NCBI GenBank assembly: GCA_028284665.1
Contig: JANQRG010000011.1
Span: 1 to 64,000 of the forward strand
DNA length: 64,000 bases
Direction of reading: 5' to 3'
From: Croceivirga sp.
GTDB lineage: Bacteria > Bacteroidota > Bacteroidia > Flavobacteriales > Flavobacteriaceae
Shown here: positions 42,865 through 51,581 of the stretch, one piece after another
Numbering within the stretch: the first letter of the stretch is position 1
Layout of the letters: the number at the start of each line of letters is the position of its first letter
Position numbers and translations under genes: made by a program
The notes under the pieces: generated by a model
What the model was told of the DNA's origin: nothing
The model's database searches: none
What the model saw: the letters and a program-made list of their open reading frames with translations, nothing else

Positions 42865-45071
42865 AAACAACGAAATCCAGAAGAGACTTTTTAAAGACAA
42901 CAGGTCTGGCAAGTGGTGGATTGGTCATAGGGCTGAATTTTCTGCAGAGCTGTGTGAATGAAGTGGTCAATATACCTGTCCACTTAGAACCCCTGGTCGA
43001 TTTGGAAAATGGTTTTGCCGCAGAAGGAGCACTTCCCCTAACGGACTTTCTTCAAATTAGGCCGGATGGTAGTGTTTTCTTAAGCCTAACCAAGTATGAG
43101 ATGGGTCAGGGAGTGAGTACCGGGCTTTCTTCCATCCTGGCCGAAGAACTTGAGGCCGATTGGGAAAAAATCAATGTGAAGTACATCAAATCGTCAGTAA
43201 GTGAATCGGATATTACCGGAGGTAGTACAAGCACCCTGCTGCACTGGGACCTACTTCGGAAAGCAGGGGCTTTTGCAAAATATCTATTGATCGAGGCGGC
43301 TGCCAGGGAGTGGTCGGTCTTTACGGATGAATGCTATGCCGAGAGCAACCATGTTTGCCGGCACGGGAGTGAAATGCGATTGGAATATGGCCAGTTGGTG
43401 GATAAGGTTGTGGTACCGGACAACTACAGGGAACTATTTGAAACGGTACCGTTAAAATATCGTTCAAGGTTCAAATTGATAGGGAAGCGCTTAAAGAGCA
43501 AAATTATCCCGGATATCGTAACGGGACGACATCCTTTTAGTATCGATGTCCAATTGCCCAATATGAAGTATGCAGCAGTCCTTCGATGCCCTGTATTTAA
43601 GGGTAAGCTATTGCGTTTCGACGATTCCGAAGCACTAAAAATACCCGGTGTTGAAAAAGTAGTGAGAGTAGATGGGGTCATTTTGGATGCTGCTACACAT
43701 ATAAGAGATGGAGTTGCAATAATCGCTAATTCTACTTGGGCGGCATTTCAAGGAAAACTGGCCGTAAAGGCCGAATGGGAGTTAGGGGACAATGCCAAAG
43801 TAGAGCACGAAAAATTTGTTGCAGATTGTCTGAAGCAATTAGATAGCGAAAACGGCACAGAGATCTTGCGAATTGGTAAGAAAGTCCAAGAATCCGAAAT
43901 GGACGATATCATCTCATATACCTATGAGTTTCCTTATCAACACCATGCCTGCATGGAACCCTTGAACGCCACATCGCATTATAAGGTTGATTCCTGTGAA
44001 ATGTGGGTGGGAACACAGTCCGCCGATAAAATTATCGCCAATATTGAGAAACACCTGGGAATCCCCAAGGAAAACATCAAGATTAACTGTCATCCCAGTG
44101 GTGGGGGTTTTGGACTACGGTATTCCTCAGAATACGCAGTGGAGTCTATGGTAGTATCCAAGGCCGCAGGGGGCGATTTGGTCAAAATGTGCTATAGCCG
44201 GGAAGATGACATCAAGTTCGACTACCTGAACCCATTCGAACTTAATAAACATACCATGGGTATTAAGGACAGGAGGCCCTTATCATGGGATTTTAAAAAT
44301 GTAATGGCCAATTGGGGCGGGCTATTGGGTTGGATGTACTATGATGTTCCCAACTGTTCCGGAACGCAGATCACAGTGGACGGATTTACCCAGGTTGGTG
44401 CATGGCGTTCGGTAATGGCCAACGCAGAAGGCTTTTCAACGGAATGCTTTATTGACGAAGTGGCCCATGAATTGAAAAGGGATCCCTTGGAATTTCGTCT
44501 CAGTTTGCTTCCCAGGAACAAAATGGTAGATTTCAAGCACACCTATAAATGCAACATCAATAGGTTACGGGGAGCGTTGGAACTGGTGGCAAAAAAAGCG
44601 CAGTGGGGAAAGACCATGCCAGAGAACGATGGTCAGGGCATAGCCGTATATCCATATATGCATGGAAATGGCTATGGTGCAGTGGTCGCGGAAGTTTCCA
44701 CTGCTAACAATGAAATAAAGGTCACCAAAATCACCGCTTCTATAGACTGTGGCCTGGTCATTAATCCTGATCAGGTAAGGCAACAAATGGAAGGCGGCGT
44801 GATATGGGCCCTGTCCGCCATATTCTATGGTGGAACAGAATATGTCCAAGGCGTTGTTCAGCGTAGCAACTTTCATGACAATCCAGTATTTCGAATCAAT
44901 GAAATCCCGGAGATCAAGGTACATATTTGCGAGAACGACGAAACCCAACCATGGGGTGTCGGGGAAATAGCTGGGCCGCCAACCTATGCCGCAGTGTGCA
45001 ATGCCATTTTTGCTGCAACAGGGAAGCGTATTCGAAAACTACCCATTTCCAAAAACATCAATGACTTATGA
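42861..45071 (+). CDS. Molybdopterin-binding large subunit, Tat-exported (IorB-like)
   Basis: 736 residues. A twin-arginine signal (SRRDFLKTTGLASGG) precedes the aldehyde-oxidase/xanthine-dehydrogenase molybdopterin domains: SLTKYEMGQGVSTGLSSILAEEL, HHACMEPLNAT, GGGFGLRYSSEYAVE, VGAWRSVMANAEGFSTECFIDE, and the catalytic Glu in GVGEIAGPP. Such enzymes hydroxylate aldehydes or N-heterocycles using water; the substrate is unknown. It is exported folded with the small subunit to the periplasm. No XdhC-like insertion factor is visible nearby. Confidence 0.92.
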   Translation: MKTTKSRRDFLKTTGLASGGLVIGLNFLQSCVNEVVNIPVHLEPLVDLENGFAAEGALPLTDFLQIRPDGSVFLSLTKYEMGQGVSTGLSSILAEELEADWEKINVKYIKSSVSESDITGGSTSTLLHWDLLRKAGAFAKYLLIEAAAREWSVFTDECYAESNHVCRHGSEMRLEYGQLVDKVVVPDNYRELFETVPLKYRSRFKLIGKRLKSKIIPDIVTGRHPFSIDVQLPNMKYAAVLRCPVFKGKLLRFDDSEALKIPGVEKVVRVDGVILDAATHIRDGVAIIANSTWAAFQGKLAVKAEWELGDNAKVEHEKFVADCLKQLDSENGTEILRIGKKVQESEMDDIISYTYEFPYQHHACMEPLNATSHYKVDSCEMWVGTQSADKIIANIEKHLGIPKENIKINCHPSGGGFGLRYSSEYAVESMVVSKAAGGDLVKMCYSREDDIKFDYLNPFELNKHTMGIKDRRPLSWDFKNVMANWGGLLGWMYYDVPNCSGTQITVDGFTQVGAWRSVMANAEGFSTECFIDEVAHELKRDPLEFRLSLLPRNKMVDFKHTYKCNINRLRGALELVAKKAQWGKTMPENDGQGIAVYPYMHGNGYGAVVAEVSTANNEIKVTKITASIDCGLVINPDQVRQQMEGGVIWALSAIFYGGTEYVQGVVQRSNFHDNPVFRINEIPEIKVHICENDETQPWGVGEIAGPPTYAAVCNAIFAATGKRIRKLPISKNINDL

Positions 45072-45583
45072 TGTTAGGAAGGAAGTTCTTTGGTTTGCTA
45101 CTAGCTCTGGGTATCTGTTCCGATATAGGGTTTGGTCAGGAAAAGCTCAGTTATCATATAGGAATTGCATCTTCGGTGCTTTGGTATGATAACGGGCTTA
45201 ATGAGATATCCAGTACTAACGGCTTTGCCATCCCAATAGGGGCAAATCTACCTGTAGGGAAGAACCTGTTGTATGATGTACAGCTAACACCTGTAATTGG
45301 CCAGGGGGACATGACCAATTTTATTTTATTGCATGGGTTGTTCTATGATATTGGAAGCAACTTCTGGGCAGATTTTCGTCCAGCAGTGGAATTCATGGAC
45401 AGACAGGCCTATGGCTTCAATATTGGGATGAACAAGCTTCTTTTTTTTCCTCTAGACATAGCAAAAAAGAAGAACATCTTCCTTGTCTTAGCCGTTTTTC
45501 TGCCCTTCCGGTTCGGGGGAAAAGTTGAGGACGGAGATAGGATTATACCCACTTTTAGTACTCAACTGGGATTTGCTTTCTGA
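45068..45583 (+). CDS. Small outer-membrane beta-barrel-like protein
   Basis: 171 residues. Signal peptide (FFGLLLALGICSDIGFG) then amphipathic strands (YHIGIASSVLWYDNGL, GFAIPIGANLPVGKN, LYDVQLTPVIGQG, AYGFNIGMNKLLFF) and a terminal IIPTFSTQLGFAF with C-terminal Phe, typical of a small barrel. Its ATG overlaps the hydroxylase stop, so it belongs to that operon and might serve substrate entry; this is inference. Confidence 0.65.
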   Translation: MMLGRKFFGLLLALGICSDIGFGQEKLSYHIGIASSVLWYDNGLNEISSTNGFAIPIGANLPVGKNLLYDVQLTPVIGQGDMTNFILLHGLFYDIGSNFWADFRPAVEFMDRQAYGFNIGMNKLLFFPLDIAKKKNIFLVLAVFLPFRFGGKVEDGDRIIPTFSTQLGFAF

Positions 45584-45825
45584 CCTTTCCAAAGTCTTTT
45601 AATGGCCAAACCATCCATCTTGAATTCCAGAAATAATTCGTAAAGAACTAAAAACACAACGAATATCAATTCCCAACTACTACAAGTGAATATGCTGCTG
45701 ATGGTTAAATAATGCTCTCAATAGCAGGTATTTGGTCGAAAAATTCCTGAATCGATACCGTTTATCGAAAACACTTCTATTGAAACCAATTAAATGACGT
45801 AATTAGAAATCCCAAATCTTTATAA

Positions 45826-46170
45826 ATGTTCCAATTCAAAACAGTTCTTCTTTGCTGTATCACTTTGTTCTTAAATCTTATCACAACCACAGCCCAACGC
45901 GTTACGTCAGATTTGGCCGAGGGTTTTGAGTATGTGTCGGTAAGCGGTGAAAATTCCATTTTTTACATGGTTGAAGACCAACGTTATGCCATTGTAACTG
46001 AAGATATACCCATGGAAAGCCTGTATTTTAAAATTGAAAATGGGATTCTCACCATTCATCTGCCAAAAGATGGTTGCCCTAAAAAAAAGAGTTTGGTTCT
46101 GTTATATCCAAGAGGGAATCAGGTTCCAAAAGTCATCAACACTTCGGGAGATGGCCTAGTGCGTTTGTAA
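45826..46170 (+). CDS. Secreted GIN/DUF2807-like small protein
   Basis: 114 residues. Signal peptide (LLCCITLFLNLITTTAQ) followed by one beta-rich module (EYVSVSGENSIFYMVEDQRYAIVTED, LYFKIENGILTIHLP) resembling the head GIN/DUF2807 adhesin domain but shorter than the usual 200-residue family. It ends abruptly (INTSGDGLVRL), so it may be a truncated member. Monocistronic. Confidence 0.6.
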   Translation: MFQFKTVLLCCITLFLNLITTTAQRVTSDLAEGFEYVSVSGENSIFYMVEDQRYAIVTEDIPMESLYFKIENGILTIHLPKDGCPKKKSLVLLYPRGNQVPKVINTSGDGLVRL

Positions 46171-46340
46171 ATTTTTTAGCGGTAGTTTTAATCTAGTTGA
46201 TTATAAAGTCTCCTAAATGAACCCCAAAAATAGGTTCTTGTCTGGATAACTAGATTTACTTCTAAACATACCTTTTAACTTCATAATTTTCTGGTTTCCA
46301 AATGAAATGCAATCCAATGGTCCCTAATGAAACCATTCTG

Positions 46341-46358
46341 GTCGGGGTGGCTGGATTC
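46341..46358 (-). repeat. Near-copy of the tRNA-Pro 3' end
   Basis: GTCGGGGTGGCTGGATTC matches the real tRNA-Pro terminus at 46477-46494 with one mismatch, 136 bp away. The matching bases run from the acceptor into the T-arm, as in integration scars or tRNA fragments. Confidence 0.55.
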
Positions 46359-46422
46359 ACTTCGTGCATCCTGATGAGGGGTTGTTGCAAATTAAAGCTG
46401 TGCTTTACTATTCTATAAAAGC

Positions 46423-46465
46423 AAAAAGTTCTCTTAAGAAAGTAAACTTTCTACGAGAACTTTTT
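46423..46465 (-). terminator. Terminator hairpin of the tRNA-Ser/tRNA-Pro unit
   Basis: AAAAAGTTCTC and GAGAACTTTTT flank an inner AGAAAGT-AA-ACTTTCT hairpin, with T-runs on both strands. It lies 13 bp after the tRNA-Pro 3' end. Confidence 0.75.
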
Positions 46466-46477
46466 AGCTTTTATCTG

Positions 46478-46552
46478 TCGGGGTGGCAGGATTCGAACCT
46501 GCGACCTCCTGCTCCCAAAGCAGGCGCGATAACCGGGCTACGCTACACCCCG
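46478..46552 (-). tRNA. tRNA-Pro (TGG)
   Basis: Minus-strand cloverleaf: acceptor CGGGGTG/CACCCCG, anticodon loop TTTGGGA in stem CCTGC/GCAGG gives TGG, T-arm CAGGTTCGAATCCTG, discriminator A, no encoded CCA. Confidence 0.95.
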
Positions 46553-46716
46553 ATACAGTTCTTACGAACTGAAAACTTCAAATTTCAATACCCAAATCCG
46601 AAACGATTATGGGATGGAACTAATTGATTCATACCTTTAGCGGATGTATCCGCCGTAAGTCGGCCTTCCTGATTAAAAAGTCGGCCTTTGCCCTCTATGG
46701 CTCCGGCCGACGAAGG

Positions 46717-46800
46717 CGGAGAGACTGGGACTCGAACCCAGGCGACGGTTACCCGTCGACAGATTAGCAATCTGCTCCGTTACCACTCCGGCACCTCTCC
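46717..46800 (-). tRNA. tRNA-Ser (GCT)
   Basis: Minus-strand cloverleaf with a long variable arm (GACGGGTAACCGTC): acceptor GGAGAGG/TCTCTCC, anticodon loop TTGCTAA gives GCT, T-arm CTGGGTTCGAGTCCCAG, discriminator G. It is upstream of tRNA-Pro on the same strand. Confidence 0.95.
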
Positions 46801-46868
46801 TGTATAAAATGAACTTTCGCTAAAAACGCGAACCTGCCCACCATTTTATCTTGTCATTCAGGCGGGTG

Positions 46869-46899
46869 CAAAAATACCGTTTCAAGGGCTACTTAGCAA
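46869..46899 (-). promoter_or_regulatory. Promoter of the tRNA-Ser/tRNA-Pro unit
   Basis: Minus-strand TTG (46899-46897), 20-bp spacer, TATTTTTG (46876-46869): a full consensus match, followed directly by CACCCGCC, as at the tRNA-Arg promoter. Confidence 0.75.
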
Positions 46900-46919
46900 C
46901 AATTTTTTTAATTATTTGA

Positions 46920-49307
46920 TCACAATCTTGATAAGGACCTTAGGGAACCTCTTTTACCTTCTTCAGTTATTGCCGTAACCTCCAAAAGCACCTTATCAGC
47001 ATTTTCGGGAATAAGGAACTCCAGGTAAGCTTCTCCGTTTTCATCAGTTGCTAAAGAAGGGTTCCAATATAGTGTTGCAGCGCTCCTATTCTTTATAAGT
47101 TTTCTATTTTGTGAAGTAAAGTAATCCACCATATCAATAGATGGCTGAAATCCTTCAAAAGCGATCTGCGCCTGATCTCTATCCAAAAAGTCTGTTGAAT
47201 ATCCCCCGTTTTTGGTGTAGATGAGTATAACGCCTCCAGAACCACGGGTGCCATAAATAGCGGCATCAGGTCCAAAGAGGAATTCAATTCGTTCCACATC
47301 AACAAATGGGACGATATCCATTACTTCTCGTAATTGGCTAGGTCCTTCGGTTGAAAAACCTCCGGAAGGAGAAGCGTAATAGGAGTCCTGGGATAATGGA
47401 AACCCATCTATTACCCAAAGAGGAGGTCCCATACCTGCTCTTGAAGGTAACTGTAAGGAGGGGTTTAAATCCCCTATATTCGCAATATATACCCCGGGAA
47501 CACCCAGAAACAGTTGGGGTAAGGTTTTTGGTCGTTCCGAATCTTGATACACTACCCTGCTTGGTTCTATATCATAAACCGAGGTGGCAACTTTACTTAG
47601 TTTTCGTTGTCCCACCAAGGTCACTTCTTCCAATGGGATCAGGTCGGCAGGCTGGCCCTCAAAACTAAAATCGGACAATTGTTTCTGTGGGATCATCTGT
47701 CCACTTTCCCGGACGGGGTTGACAGCTGGACGTACGAACCCTTGATCAAGTTTTAGTTCAGGCAGCTCATATTGATACGGAATTACTTTCACCAGCTGTT
47801 CCCTGGCATTCTTACCGTCCCTTCTAAATGTCATGTTGATCTTACCTTCAAGCTGAAGTCCGGTTAGGGTAAACAAACCTTTAGAATTGGTAGCCACTTC
47901 CCTTACTTCAACATTCTGTTCAGTGTTAATATAAATCTTGATCTTGTCGTTTGTTACTACCGCATTATTAAGATCATACGCCTGACCATAAAACTCCAAC
48001 CCATTTTGAAAAGCGTATTTGATTTGTTCAGGCACTTCATTTTCTGAAGTTATGGATGATCCTTCCGGTATACGTTGTGTTAGTACCTGAAGATCTTTCA
48101 AATAACTCATTCCTCTTTCGTCACTCGCCATTGCAATAGCCTCGGAAGTGTTATCTACGCCTTTTAGACTTACCATTAGCTCAGAAGTAATCGGGTGGCC
48201 TTCTAGATCGGATAGCTTTAATGCATAGCGCATTTTTCGCGTCCCGTCTTCCAAAAAATCAGATGTTTTGGACAGTGTCACCTGAAGGTCATCTGCCTGG
48301 ACATAAAATGGTCGTTCTGCCCATATTTGGCCATAGGTATCTTCTAAGATCAGGTTTAAAAGGCCACGGGGAAGGCCTTCTTTTTTGATCTCCAATTCAA
48401 CAAAACCTTTCTCCTTGTCAAAGGTGATTTCCGATCGTAAGTATTCTTTGCCCGCCCTGCTGCCTTTAAGGTAGTACGTACCTTCTTGCAATTGCACTGT
48501 AGCGCCAATTCTGATTTGTATTTTTTCGTCTTCAATAGTATTTGCCTGAAGTACCACTCCTTCTGCTAAGGGCTGGGTTAACTTTATCTTTTCTCTGTTG
48601 GATTTTTCAAAATAATAGTTTTTTCCAATGTCAGGAACCAAGGTAAAGGTTGCGAGACCACTGCCATAATCCATGACATTAGCCACCTTTATCCCATTTT
48701 CGTCAACAATAGCTCCGTTGATGGGATTTCCATTGCTATCAGATATCACCCCCTTATTTTCAAGACCTGCCACAAAGGATCCACTTTCTGAAAAAATAAT
48801 GGTTGTACTGCTGTTATCCTCTTCCCGATTTGCGGATTTAGAAACCCAAACTTCTTTTACAGGGAGGCTGTCATCCCCATAATTTAGCATCCAACGAGTA
48901 TACGCCCTAAGGTAATACTTGCCGGCTTCCATCTTTTTAGGAAGCTCAACAACCCCATTAACGGCTCCTTTTTCGATTCTATGATATTGGTCGGTGACCA
49001 AATTCCCTTCAGCGTCCAAAAGTTCCACCCGAAGTACATTACTCGCGCTGACCCTTAGCTGTTTGGGCCCAGTAAGTACATATGCTTTGAAAAATACGGT
49101 TTCTTTTGGCTTATAGGTTTTAGCATCCAAATGTAAAACCACCTGTTCGCGCCAGGTAGCGAGAGAATCCTTTTGACTGATCTGGTACAAGGATTCCGCC
49201 TCAAAAGGAGCACGGGATATCTCAGCTTGTGGGCCGTGGTTTTGAGATTGCGCAAAAAGAAAACAACCGAGAAACAAGAAAATGGTGGAGGCAAGCGTCT
49301 TATTCAT
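46920..49307 (-). CDS. Exported macroglobulin-like protein with TonB-receptor plug domain
   Basis: 795 residues. Signal peptide (STIFLFLGCFLFAQS). The N-terminal part is MG2/macroglobulin-like (VVLHLDAKTYKPKETVFFKAYV, GKYYLRAYTRWMLNYGDD). Around residues 610-730 is a TonB-dependent-receptor plug (LPQLFLGVPGVYIAN, PPLWVIDGFPLSQDSYY, VERIEFLFGPDAAIYGTRGSGGVILIYTK). No transmembrane barrel follows; the chain ends in another beta-sandwich (YLEFLIPENADKVLLEVTAI). This Bacteroidetes family has no firm function. It is probably periplasmic or at the outer membrane, where the plug may dock TonB or a partner barrel. Confidence 0.82.
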   Translation of the reverse strand: MNKTLASTIFLFLGCFLFAQSQNHGPQAEISRAPFEAESLYQISQKDSLATWREQVVLHLDAKTYKPKETVFFKAYVLTGPKQLRVSASNVLRVELLDAEGNLVTDQYHRIEKGAVNGVVELPKKMEAGKYYLRAYTRWMLNYGDDSLPVKEVWVSKSANREEDNSSTTIIFSESGSFVAGLENKGVISDSNGNPINGAIVDENGIKVANVMDYGSGLATFTLVPDIGKNYYFEKSNREKIKLTQPLAEGVVLQANTIEDEKIQIRIGATVQLQEGTYYLKGSRAGKEYLRSEITFDKEKGFVELEIKKEGLPRGLLNLILEDTYGQIWAERPFYVQADDLQVTLSKTSDFLEDGTRKMRYALKLSDLEGHPITSELMVSLKGVDNTSEAIAMASDERGMSYLKDLQVLTQRIPEGSSITSENEVPEQIKYAFQNGLEFYGQAYDLNNAVVTNDKIKIYINTEQNVEVREVATNSKGLFTLTGLQLEGKINMTFRRDGKNAREQLVKVIPYQYELPELKLDQGFVRPAVNPVRESGQMIPQKQLSDFSFEGQPADLIPLEEVTLVGQRKLSKVATSVYDIEPSRVVYQDSERPKTLPQLFLGVPGVYIANIGDLNPSLQLPSRAGMGPPLWVIDGFPLSQDSYYASPSGGFSTEGPSQLREVMDIVPFVDVERIEFLFGPDAAIYGTRGSGGVILIYTKNGGYSTDFLDRDQAQIAFEGFQPSIDMVDYFTSQNRKLIKNRSAATLYWNPSLATDENGEAYLEFLIPENADKVLLEVTAITEEGKRGSLRSLSRL

Positions 49308-49435
49308 AGCGATACTTTTTGAATTAAAAGTAAAACTTTCACTTTATCTCAAAATAATACAAATAGCTGCAAAAGACAAGGGGTTTCTCAAATCCTTAAC
49401 AAAAACCTTCGCCCTAAAAACCAAATTAGAGAGAA

Positions 49436-51475
49436 TTACTCCGGATACTCTACCCGTAAATGGTAGATATTGGTAAGCTTCTTTTTGAGTACCTTTTTGA
49501 TTGCCTCTATTTCCTTGAGGGTAATATTGGCGTTGATGAATTGATTAGCAGTAAGCTGCCCCTGAACAATCTTCTCTACAAACTCATCAATTATAGGATA
49601 GGTGGGAGATTTAAGGCTTTTTGAGGCCGCCTCAACCGCGTCAGACATCATCAAAATAGCGGTTTCCTTTGAAAAAGGTATCGGTCCGGGATATCGAAAT
49701 TCCTTATCCAAGGTTTCAGCATCCAATTCCTGCTGCTTCTTGTAAAAGTAATACACCAGTGTAGTACCGTGATGTGTCCGAATGAAATCAATAACCCTGT
49801 CCGGAAGATTATTCTTTCTCGCCAGTTCAATGCCATCTATCACGTGATCAATTATGATCTTTGCGCTTTCCTTAGGTGGCAATTCATTATGTGGATTCGC
49901 ATTGGTAATCTGATTCTCGGTAAAATAGGTCGGGCGAGCCATTTTTCCGATATCATGATACAACGCTCCTACTCTAACCAACATGGCATTGGCACCTACT
50001 TCACCCGCAGCCGCTTCGGCTAAATTGGCTACTTGCAGGGAATGATGAAATGTTCCAGGAGCTTTATTAGCAAGTTCTTTAAGCAATTTTGAATTCGTAT
50101 CGGAAAGCTCCAAAAGCGAGACGTCGGATACCAGCCCAAAGATCTTTTCGTACAAGTAGATCAAAGGTTGAGCAAATAAGGTGATCATACCGTTCAATAG
50201 AAAAATACCAAACGTGATCCATTGAATATTGTCCATATTCCCTTCATGAATACTATGGAAGGCAAAATATCCGATGATATAAATTAGCGTGATCTGTCCG
50301 ACGGAAATGAACAGGTTGGCGCGTTTGTAGAGTTCGGACACGGTTAAAATGGTAACTATACCTGCTATGATCTGCAAAAAAATGTATTCAAAACTGTTAG
50401 GTACAACAAACCCTAAGATCAGGATGGTAAGCACATGCACAAATAAACCCAGACGTGCGTCAAAAAAGTTCTTTAGGATCAACGGCAGAATACACAGCGG
50501 TACAGCGTATAAGTAACGATCATTGGTTTTTACTACCAGCGTAGTGATAAATACCATCAACAAAATATTGAAAAATATAAACGTCACTTTATTGCTGTTG
50601 GCAAATATTTCCGGCCGGTATTTTTTCAAGAAAAGAAATAGCATCATTAGTACCAACGCTACAAGGATGGTATAACCGAAAAGGATGAAATAATAATTAT
50701 TTCCTTTCCACAGTTCCGATTCGTATTCTTCTTTTAGGGAAAGTAAAATATTGTAGTTCTCAGCTTCTACCACCTCGCCCTTTGCAATGATCAGTTTTCC
50801 CTCGGCAATTGTTCCTCTTGTATACGATATTTTCGAAAGCTCTTCTTGCAAGGCGCTTTCACTTAGGTTTTTGTCATAAAAGACGTTGGCTTTTAACACC
50901 TTGTTCAAAATTGTGGCGAGCCTTGCGGCAATCATACTATTCCCAAGATCTTTGGTCTGTTGTTGGGCCAAGGCACTACTTTCGTCCAAATCCCGCACCT
51001 GCCCTGCCCGGACGGAAATTGCCTCATTCGTAAAAATTAAAAACAACTTTCCCGAGGAAATATCATTTTCAAAAACACCCAACCCGTAAATCGTATCCAA
51101 AATACCATTGCCAAACTGAAAGAGATACTCCTTGTATTGTGTAGTGTACGTCCCTGCTGCAAACTGACGTTCAAACTCGGACTTAAATGCTGTACGAACC
51201 CCTTCCGCAATAGTATAGTCATAGGTGTAGTAGTTGGGTTTATTTTCTTCCAGGTCCTTGCGTTCCTGCTCGAGCTCAGTGTCTGTTTTTTTGATGGAAA
51301 AATCAAAAGGGGCATACAAATTTTCGTATTGCCAGGGTTTCCCTTTTTGAAATTCATATTTGAACTTTCCTCCTTTTGGAAAGAAAAATACGATTAAGGC
51401 AATGGAGATTACGTAGAGAAAATATTTGTAAATCAGTGATTGATTCTTATAAAAATTGTCTAGCGACTTTCCCAT
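49436..51475 (-). CDS. 7TM-HD (PgpH-type) HDIG phosphodiesterase
   Basis: 679 residues. Order: one N-terminal membrane helix (YFLYVISIALIVFFF), an extracytoplasmic 7TMR-HDED domain at about residues 35-260, seven membrane helices (ILFGYTILVALVLMMLFLFL to WITFGIFLLNGMITLF), then a cytoplasmic HD domain with HHSLQVANLAEAA, LYHDIGKM and RTHHGTTLVYYF. PgpH-type enzymes hydrolyse the second messenger c-di-AMP. The metal ligands are intact. Monocistronic, 97 bp upstream of and divergent from the thiolase. Confidence 0.9.
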   Translation of the reverse strand: MGKSLDNFYKNQSLIYKYFLYVISIALIVFFFPKGGKFKYEFQKGKPWQYENLYAPFDFSIKKTDTELEQERKDLEENKPNYYTYDYTIAEGVRTAFKSEFERQFAAGTYTTQYKEYLFQFGNGILDTIYGLGVFENDISSGKLFLIFTNEAISVRAGQVRDLDESSALAQQQTKDLGNSMIAARLATILNKVLKANVFYDKNLSESALQEELSKISYTRGTIAEGKLIIAKGEVVEAENYNILLSLKEEYESELWKGNNYYFILFGYTILVALVLMMLFLFLKKYRPEIFANSNKVTFIFFNILLMVFITTLVVKTNDRYLYAVPLCILPLILKNFFDARLGLFVHVLTILILGFVVPNSFEYIFLQIIAGIVTILTVSELYKRANLFISVGQITLIYIIGYFAFHSIHEGNMDNIQWITFGIFLLNGMITLFAQPLIYLYEKIFGLVSDVSLLELSDTNSKLLKELANKAPGTFHHSLQVANLAEAAAGEVGANAMLVRVGALYHDIGKMARPTYFTENQITNANPHNELPPKESAKIIIDHVIDGIELARKNNLPDRVIDFIRTHHGTTLVYYFYKKQQELDAETLDKEFRYPGPIPFSKETAILMMSDAVEAASKSLKSPTYPIIDEFVEKIVQGQLTANQFINANITLKEIEAIKKVLKKKLTNIYHLRVEYPE

Positions 51476-51581
51476 CGAATATGAAGACTTCTTCCAAAAA
51501 TAGAAAATAAATGAGCAATCGTTCTGACTCCGGGATTGCTATTAAAATTAGTATTTTCGTCCCAACTAAGTTTTGAAGCGA

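Larger units (their letters stand above)
46171..46477. other. Gene-free region before tRNA-Pro
   Basis: About 307 bp with no gene. It holds an 18-nt near-copy of the tRNA-Pro 3' end and the terminator hairpin of the tRNA unit. Confidence 0.5.

Noticed and set aside
46364-46770. Frames of 61-87 codons around the tRNAs
   Set aside because: They read through tRNA-Pro and tRNA-Ser.
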